A DNA stretch of 64,000 nt from Treponema_I sp045599005 (GTDB lineage: Bacteria; Spirochaetota; Spirochaetia; Treponematales; Treponemataceae), in the NCBI GenBank assembly GCA_045599005.1, contig JAZRVF010000018.1:54578-118577 (forward strand). The letters run 5' to 3'. Shown in pieces: positions 60,453-64,000 of this stretch; the first letter of the stretch is position 1, and every line of letters begins with the position of its first letter. The notes beneath the pieces are model-generated. The model did no database searches. It was not told the DNA's origin and was given only the letters and a program-made list of their open reading frames with translations. A program made the translations under genes and the position numbers.

Positions 60453-61220
60453 TTATTTATTCATTTCGTCAACAATGCCGCTAGGTTTTACAGTCATTTC
60501 AACCCAGGCCGGCAGGAATCCGCTTTTCAGAGCATTTCTTACCGACCGCAAGTTTGACCAGGCACAGCAATAAAAAGGCACTTTGCCTTTTTCAAGAACC
60601 TCAACCGCCAGATTACTGGTTACTGCACTGGCAATTCCCTGGCGGCGGTATTCGGGAAGCACATCCACTCCAATCTGCCACATGGAATCGCAGTCTGCGG
60701 AACAGGCCGCAAAACCGACAAGTTTTCCTTCGTGATAAGCACCAACTCCAAGAACATCCAGTTCCCGCCGTTTATCGCAAAGGGCATTGCTCCACTCAGG
60801 CAGATACAGATTTTCAAAATCCTTTTGCTTCAGCACCTTCAGCTCATATCCGCATGGAAGACGCTTAAGCAGTTCCACATCGGGCAGAAAATATTCCGCC
60901 ATAAAGCAGACTTTTTGTCCACGGGAGATCAGTCTTTCATTAAGCCAGTTCATGTTTGGAGTTTCAAAACAATGGTACCAGGTGAACTTTTCAAGATATT
61001 CCTTCATCAAGTCCCGGTATTCGTCCACAACCGAAGCAACAATATTGTTTCCATAAGAAACCAAATTGCAGGTAATTGGCTCACTGTAATATTTCCGCGC
61101 AGATGGTCCAAGCCCGGATTTTACAAACACATTTTCCGCCTTTGTAAAATCCTCCGCCGACGCATTTGTATCCAAAGCTGACTGCCTCATGGCAATTTGT
61201 AAAATTTCTTTGTTAGTCAT
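60453..61220 (-). CDS. GNAT-family acetyltransferase
   Basis: The 255-residue protein has a long N-terminal domain and a C-terminal GNAT core: LVGFAACSADCDSMWQIGVDVLPEYRRQGIASAV contains the acetyl-CoA loop R-R-Q-G-I-A, and SNLRSVRNALKSGF follows. It starts 11 bases upstream of the C_GCAxxG_C_C gene, so they form an operon. AGGG lies about eight bases before the ATG. The substrate is unknown. Confidence 0.8.
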   Translation of the reverse strand: MTNKEILQIAMRQSALDTNASAEDFTKAENVFVKSGLGPSARKYYSEPITCNLVSYGNNIVASVVDEYRDLMKEYLEKFTWYHCFETPNMNWLNERLISRGQKVCFMAEYFLPDVELLKRLPCGYELKVLKQKDFENLYLPEWSNALCDKRRELDVLGVGAYHEGKLVGFAACSADCDSMWQIGVDVLPEYRRQGIASAVTSNLAVEVLEKGKVPFYCCAWSNLRSVRNALKSGFLPAWVEMTVKPSGIVDEMNK

Positions 61221-61230
61221 CTTTAAACCC

Positions 61231-61405
61231 TATTTTATCTGAAGAAATCGGTGGATGCTTTGTCCATTTTCTTTTCCTTGATATTCCGGACATTGCAACA
61301 AAGTATGTTCCATTGCAAGTTTTGTCTGCTCTAAAAAAGGTCCAGCTCCCCAAACCGTTTCCCTCAATTCTATAAACTGTTCCGCAGTCAATTCGTTATA
61401 CTTAA
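61231..61405 (-). pseudogene. Fragment of a GNAT acetyltransferase N-terminus
   Basis: The reverse strand between two GNAT genes reads IKYNELTAEQFIELRETVWG and then AGPFLEQTKLAMEHTL before similarity fades and a stop occurs near 61231. This resembles the first 35-40 residues of small GNAT proteins. No start codon or catalytic core is left. It fills the 188-bp gap. Confidence 0.5.
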
Positions 61406-61408
61406 TTG

Positions 61409-62356
61409 TTAATTCTTATTCGTTTTTTCCAAAGTCTTTTGGATATCTTCCTCAATTCCTTTGGCGCGGAATTCTTCTTCCAGATAAATGTGGCTGATCT
61501 CTGGTTTTGCGCCTGTGGAACTGATGACGCACATACCAATCTGCTGATTGCCCTTTTCAATCACAAATTCTGCCATCAAAGGATTGGCAAGGATTTTTTG
61601 AGCAGTGGTACCGGCATCTCCAGCTTTTGCGAAAAACTGGCTGAATGCAGCCGGGCTTTCTTCTTCCCGGCGCAGATGGTAGTCGTTGTTCTCATCACAG
61701 GGACTTGGATATTCAAACTGGCAGGGAAGTGCGGCCCGGGTCCAGTCCTCAAACTGATTTTCATATTCTGCAGGCGGGACAGGCGGAATGCCTTCAGTAA
61801 TGTCATAAGGCTCATCGAAGACTCCGGGAATATTCATGCTGCCTTTTTCTGATTCGTACACCATGTAAGCATCCCAGGAGTTTCCTTCTGCATCAGTAAT
61901 TCCGCGGTCTTTACAGCGGATGAATCCGACTTTCGGGTAATAATCCGGCTCGCCCACAATCAGAACGCCGGGGAAACCTGCGTCTTTTACAAGAGCAAGA
62001 GTTTCTTTCATCAGTTTTTTCCCGATTCCAAGATTTCTGTATTTATGGCTCACACACAGAGGCCCGAAGGCTGCAATTTCCACTTCTTTTTTGTTCTCCG
62101 CGCCGTCTGTGCTGTCATGGATGGCTGCATCCGCCTGAATGATCTTCGCCTTAAAGTACATGATGACACCGGCAATTTCTCCGTCAACAACTGCAATTCG
62201 ACTGAGTTCCGGCAGCCACACGGGGTGCTTCCTCATGAGGTGAACCATATAATGTTCGTTGCAGCCCGGCTGATATTTATTCCAGAAAGATTCCCTCACC
62301 ATCTTCTCAGTCTCAAAATAATCTTTTTCTGTTTCTTTTCTGATTTCTATTTTCAT
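61409..62356 (-). CDS. GNAT-family acetyltransferase with C-terminal extension
   Basis: The 315-residue protein has a GNAT core in its first 150 residues: IEIRKETEKDYFETEKMVRE, IAAFGPLCVSHKYRNLGIGKKLMKE with the acetyl-CoA loop, and YYPKVGFIRCKDRG. The remaining 160 residues include a second GNAT-like tail (QQIGMCVISSTGAKPEISHIYL), suggesting a tandem arrangement. GGAG lies five bases before ATG 62356; the longer reading from 62413 has no family match. The substrate is unknown. Confidence 0.82.
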   Translation of the reverse strand: MKIEIRKETEKDYFETEKMVRESFWNKYQPGCNEHYMVHLMRKHPVWLPELSRIAVVDGEIAGVIMYFKAKIIQADAAIHDSTDGAENKKEVEIAAFGPLCVSHKYRNLGIGKKLMKETLALVKDAGFPGVLIVGEPDYYPKVGFIRCKDRGITDAEGNSWDAYMVYESEKGSMNIPGVFDEPYDITEGIPPVPPAEYENQFEDWTRAALPCQFEYPSPCDENNDYHLRREEESPAAFSQFFAKAGDAGTTAQKILANPLMAEFVIEKGNQQIGMCVISSTGAKPEISHIYLEEEFRAKGIEEDIQKTLEKTNKN

Positions 62357-62641
62357 GAAAACTCCATTTTTTAAGTGCCATGCAGACCGGTAAGGTCCGG
62401 CTGATTGTAACACATTTTCTGCAGAACTACCAAATCATTCCCACAGGTTTCGGCTGTGGGATCACTGTCCGTTCCTGATGGGAACAGGCAGTATGAGGAA
62501 TCGGGCAGGAGAAAAGGACGCTTCCGGAGAGTTGTAAAGACCTTGTCTTATGAAGCGCTGGCGGTATTAAGCGGTTTTCCATCCCATTGACCAAAACCCC
62601 TAAAATATTATGGTTAATTGTATACCTTTTTGGTGTGTTCC
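62357..62641. other. Gene-free gap before the tRNA-like sequence
   Basis: This part of the 512-bp gap contains a CCCACAG/CTGTGGG hairpin (around 62450-62472) and a TTGACC (62587-62592) with a weak -10 about 16-17 bp later. That could have served the tRNA-like sequence. I see no coding signal. Confidence 0.4.
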
Positions 62642-62743
62642 GGGCCATTAGCTCAGCGGTTAGATACAGTTGTAGCAGGTGCGTGCAACTGTAGAAATCA
62701 TAATCCCTTGGTCCAAAGTTCAAATCATTAGACCATATTTGGC
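62642..62743 (+). pseudogene. Degenerate tRNA-Met-like sequence
   Basis: GGGCCATTAGCTCAGCGG plus TTAGA (62642-62664) is a normal tRNA 5' half. Further on, ATCATAATCCCTTGGTCC and GTTCAAATC (62696-62728) match the 3' side of a CAU anticodon arm and the T loop. Between them is an extra hairpin, CAGTTG to CAACTG (62667-62691), that no tRNA has, and the acceptor 3' strand (ATGGCCC) is missing. It is therefore not functional. It lies 126 bp before a tyrosine integrase gene, so it may mark an attachment site. Confidence 0.6.
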
Positions 62744-62868
62744 GTAGTGTTTGGGATAGACACTAAGTCCCTATATTACAAGCATTTACATAATCTTTGA
62801 TCTTTCAGAGATGATTAAATGTCAACTGAATATCAACCAGTTGATTAAATCAATCTTTGGAGGATTAA

Positions 62869-63824
62869 ATGGACTCATATTACCACATCTTTAAAAAGCC
62901 AGTAAAACCCAAACACAAGCAAACGCATTTATTTCGACTCTTCCACCACTTTTCGTTGAGAAAAAAATAACTCTCAATGATATTTGTGAATGGATGTATT
63001 TTCCTGGAGGGCCACATCTTGAACGTATGGCGAAGCTTGGAAAAGTGTGGAGCATAGACACAATAAGAGACAAGCATCGTTTGCTGGAATTGTTCCTGGA
63101 AAACTTTGGAGAATTGGAATTAAAGGATATTACAATTCCAATGATTACAGAATTTCTGGCAGATATAAACCGTTCTGGCGGATGGAAGAACAATTTCCTT
63201 ACTGTAGTCCGGGAAATCTATGCAGAAGCTCCGTTCCATGGGATTCCTTACATTCCTTGTCCAGCATTCCCAAACTTTATTCGAAACAGCAAAAAGAAAA
63301 GCTTGTTCACAAAGGAAGAACTTAAAATGTTGTTCAATGAATCATTATGGATTCACTTTGATGAAAAGGTTCTTGTTGTAGATGGATTTATGCGACGTAA
63401 TACTTTGAAGAGGACTAATTACAATAAGTGTGGTTCTGAAGATAATCAGAAAATCCGAGTTGCTCCACTTCCTGATGAGATCTTAAGGATAATTCAGGCT
63501 TACATCAAAAAGCATAATTTAGGGCCTGAAGATTATGTGTTCCAGCGTTATGGAAAACCAATCAGAGCATGGCTTGCAGAAGAATGGTTTAGAAAAATCA
63601 TCAGGATGACTGATATTAACGTTGGAAAACGAATACTTACACCTCATTCTTTGCGATTCACTTATATTACAAGACTTCGCCAGGATGTTGCAGGAGAAAC
63701 CGTTCAGAAAATTGCAGGACATACTTCATTGAATATGACAGATTACTACACAATTCCTGATATTTCAGATTTGGTTGAAGCTGTACAGCCTGCTGCAGGT
63801 GCGGTAAATAGGCTGTTTGCGTAG
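62869..63824 (+). pseudogene. Tyrosine recombinase (integrase), decayed
   Basis: An ATG at 62869 with GGAGG opens MDSYYHIFKKPVK, then the frame breaks around 62905-62915 and an in-frame stop follows. Another frame continues with AFISTLPPLFVEKKITLNDI and runs to 63824. The C-terminal box HSLRFTYITR, GHTSLNMTDYY (catalytic His, Arg, His, Tyr) is intact. The region between ELKMLFNESLW and EKVLVVDGF is too short and lacks the first catalytic Arg (GLRxGE motif). Frameshift plus deletion make activity unlikely. Confidence 0.8.
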
Positions 63825-63862
63825 AGTAAAAAAGCAAAAATGACCGATAATGAGGATGTAAT

Positions 63863-64000
63863 ATGAAAAATGAAATAAAGATTTTTAATGATAAACAAGT
63901 TCGCACTGTATGGGATGAAGAGGAAGAAGATTGGTATTTTTCTGTTGTGGATATAGTATCAGTTTTAGCAGACAGTAAAGATTATCAAACTGCAAGAAAA
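63863..64000 (+). CDS. Bro-N domain protein, N-terminal 46 residues (cut by window edge)
   Basis: The ATG at 63863, with GAGG upstream, opens MKNEIKIFNDKQVRTVWDEE, then DWYFSVVDIVSVLADSKDYQ, which is the start of a Bro-N/prophage antirepressor-like domain. Such proteins occur in prophages and as stand-alone DNA-binding genes. The C-terminal domain lies outside the window. AT-rich base use, unlike the replication genes, agrees with acquired DNA. Confidence 0.75.
   Translation, partial: MKNEIKIFNDKQVRTVWDEEEEDWYFSVVDIVSVLADSKDYQTARK

Noticed and set aside
62642..62743. Functional tRNA-Met
   Set aside because: The acceptor 3' strand does not pair with the 5' strand and an extra hairpin disrupts the anticodon arm.

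Overview
The window looks like a chromosomal segment from a Treponema-type spirochaete, probably a gut or rumen commensal. The evidence is the gyrB/dnaA/dnaN/recF replication cluster, a short archaeal-type PheT, many large spirochaete-style proteins of unknown function, surface lipoproteins with BIG2 and sulfatase-modifying folds, chemotaxis and c-di-GMP signalling genes, and plant-polysaccharide glycosidases (GH3, GH27, GH43). The species is inferred, not read from a marker gene.

Layout. 1-4848: gyrB (reverse, cut by the left edge), dnaA, an oriC-like dnaA-dnaN gap with consensus DnaA boxes, dnaN, recF and a DciA/DUF721 gene. 5-17 kb: secreted unknowns, an acyl-CoA ligase, tyrS, a GH3 glycosidase, a MinD/ParA ATPase, then lgt-lspA for lipoprotein maturation. 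17-31 kb: unknown proteins, a SpoU methyltransferase, proS, a TPR protein, radA, a candidate small RNA, a lipoprotein, cysE, queH, a CmpB-like membrane protein and thyX. 31-42 kb: unknowns, GH27, a dense group of DnaA-box-like sites, a STAS protein, GH43, rsmE, a HEYTHH putative metalloprotease, a HAD phosphatase and a discoidin-like protein. 42-48 kb: hsp20 with a sigma-54 promoter, a his operon with a leader-peptide attenuator, and pheT. 48-58 kb: a peroxide-defence pair (gpx and an OhrR-type regulator), an MCP, an XRE regulator, PAP2 phosphatases (one intact, one decayed), a frameshifted HD-GYP gene beside a GGDEF gene, and a flavin reductase-rubredoxin-rubrerythrin fusion. 58-64 kb: acetyltransferases, a dehydrogenase and gene remnants, then a degenerate tRNA-Met-like sequence, a decayed tyrosine integrase and the start of a Bro-N gene. 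This last part looks like the edge of an eroded integrative element.

Two themes run across the window. First, at least a dozen genes have no Shine-Dalgarno sequence but have a TATAAT-like hexamer ending 6-7 nt before the start codon, the arrangement expected for leaderless transcripts. Examples are dnaA, proS, radA, cysE, queH, the GH43 gene and the his leader peptide. Second, an interspersed structured repeat of about 145 bp, bounded by GCCGCTAACGCGG, sits directly before three genes and seems to supply their ribosome binding site.

All function calls come from reading motifs; no database search was run.
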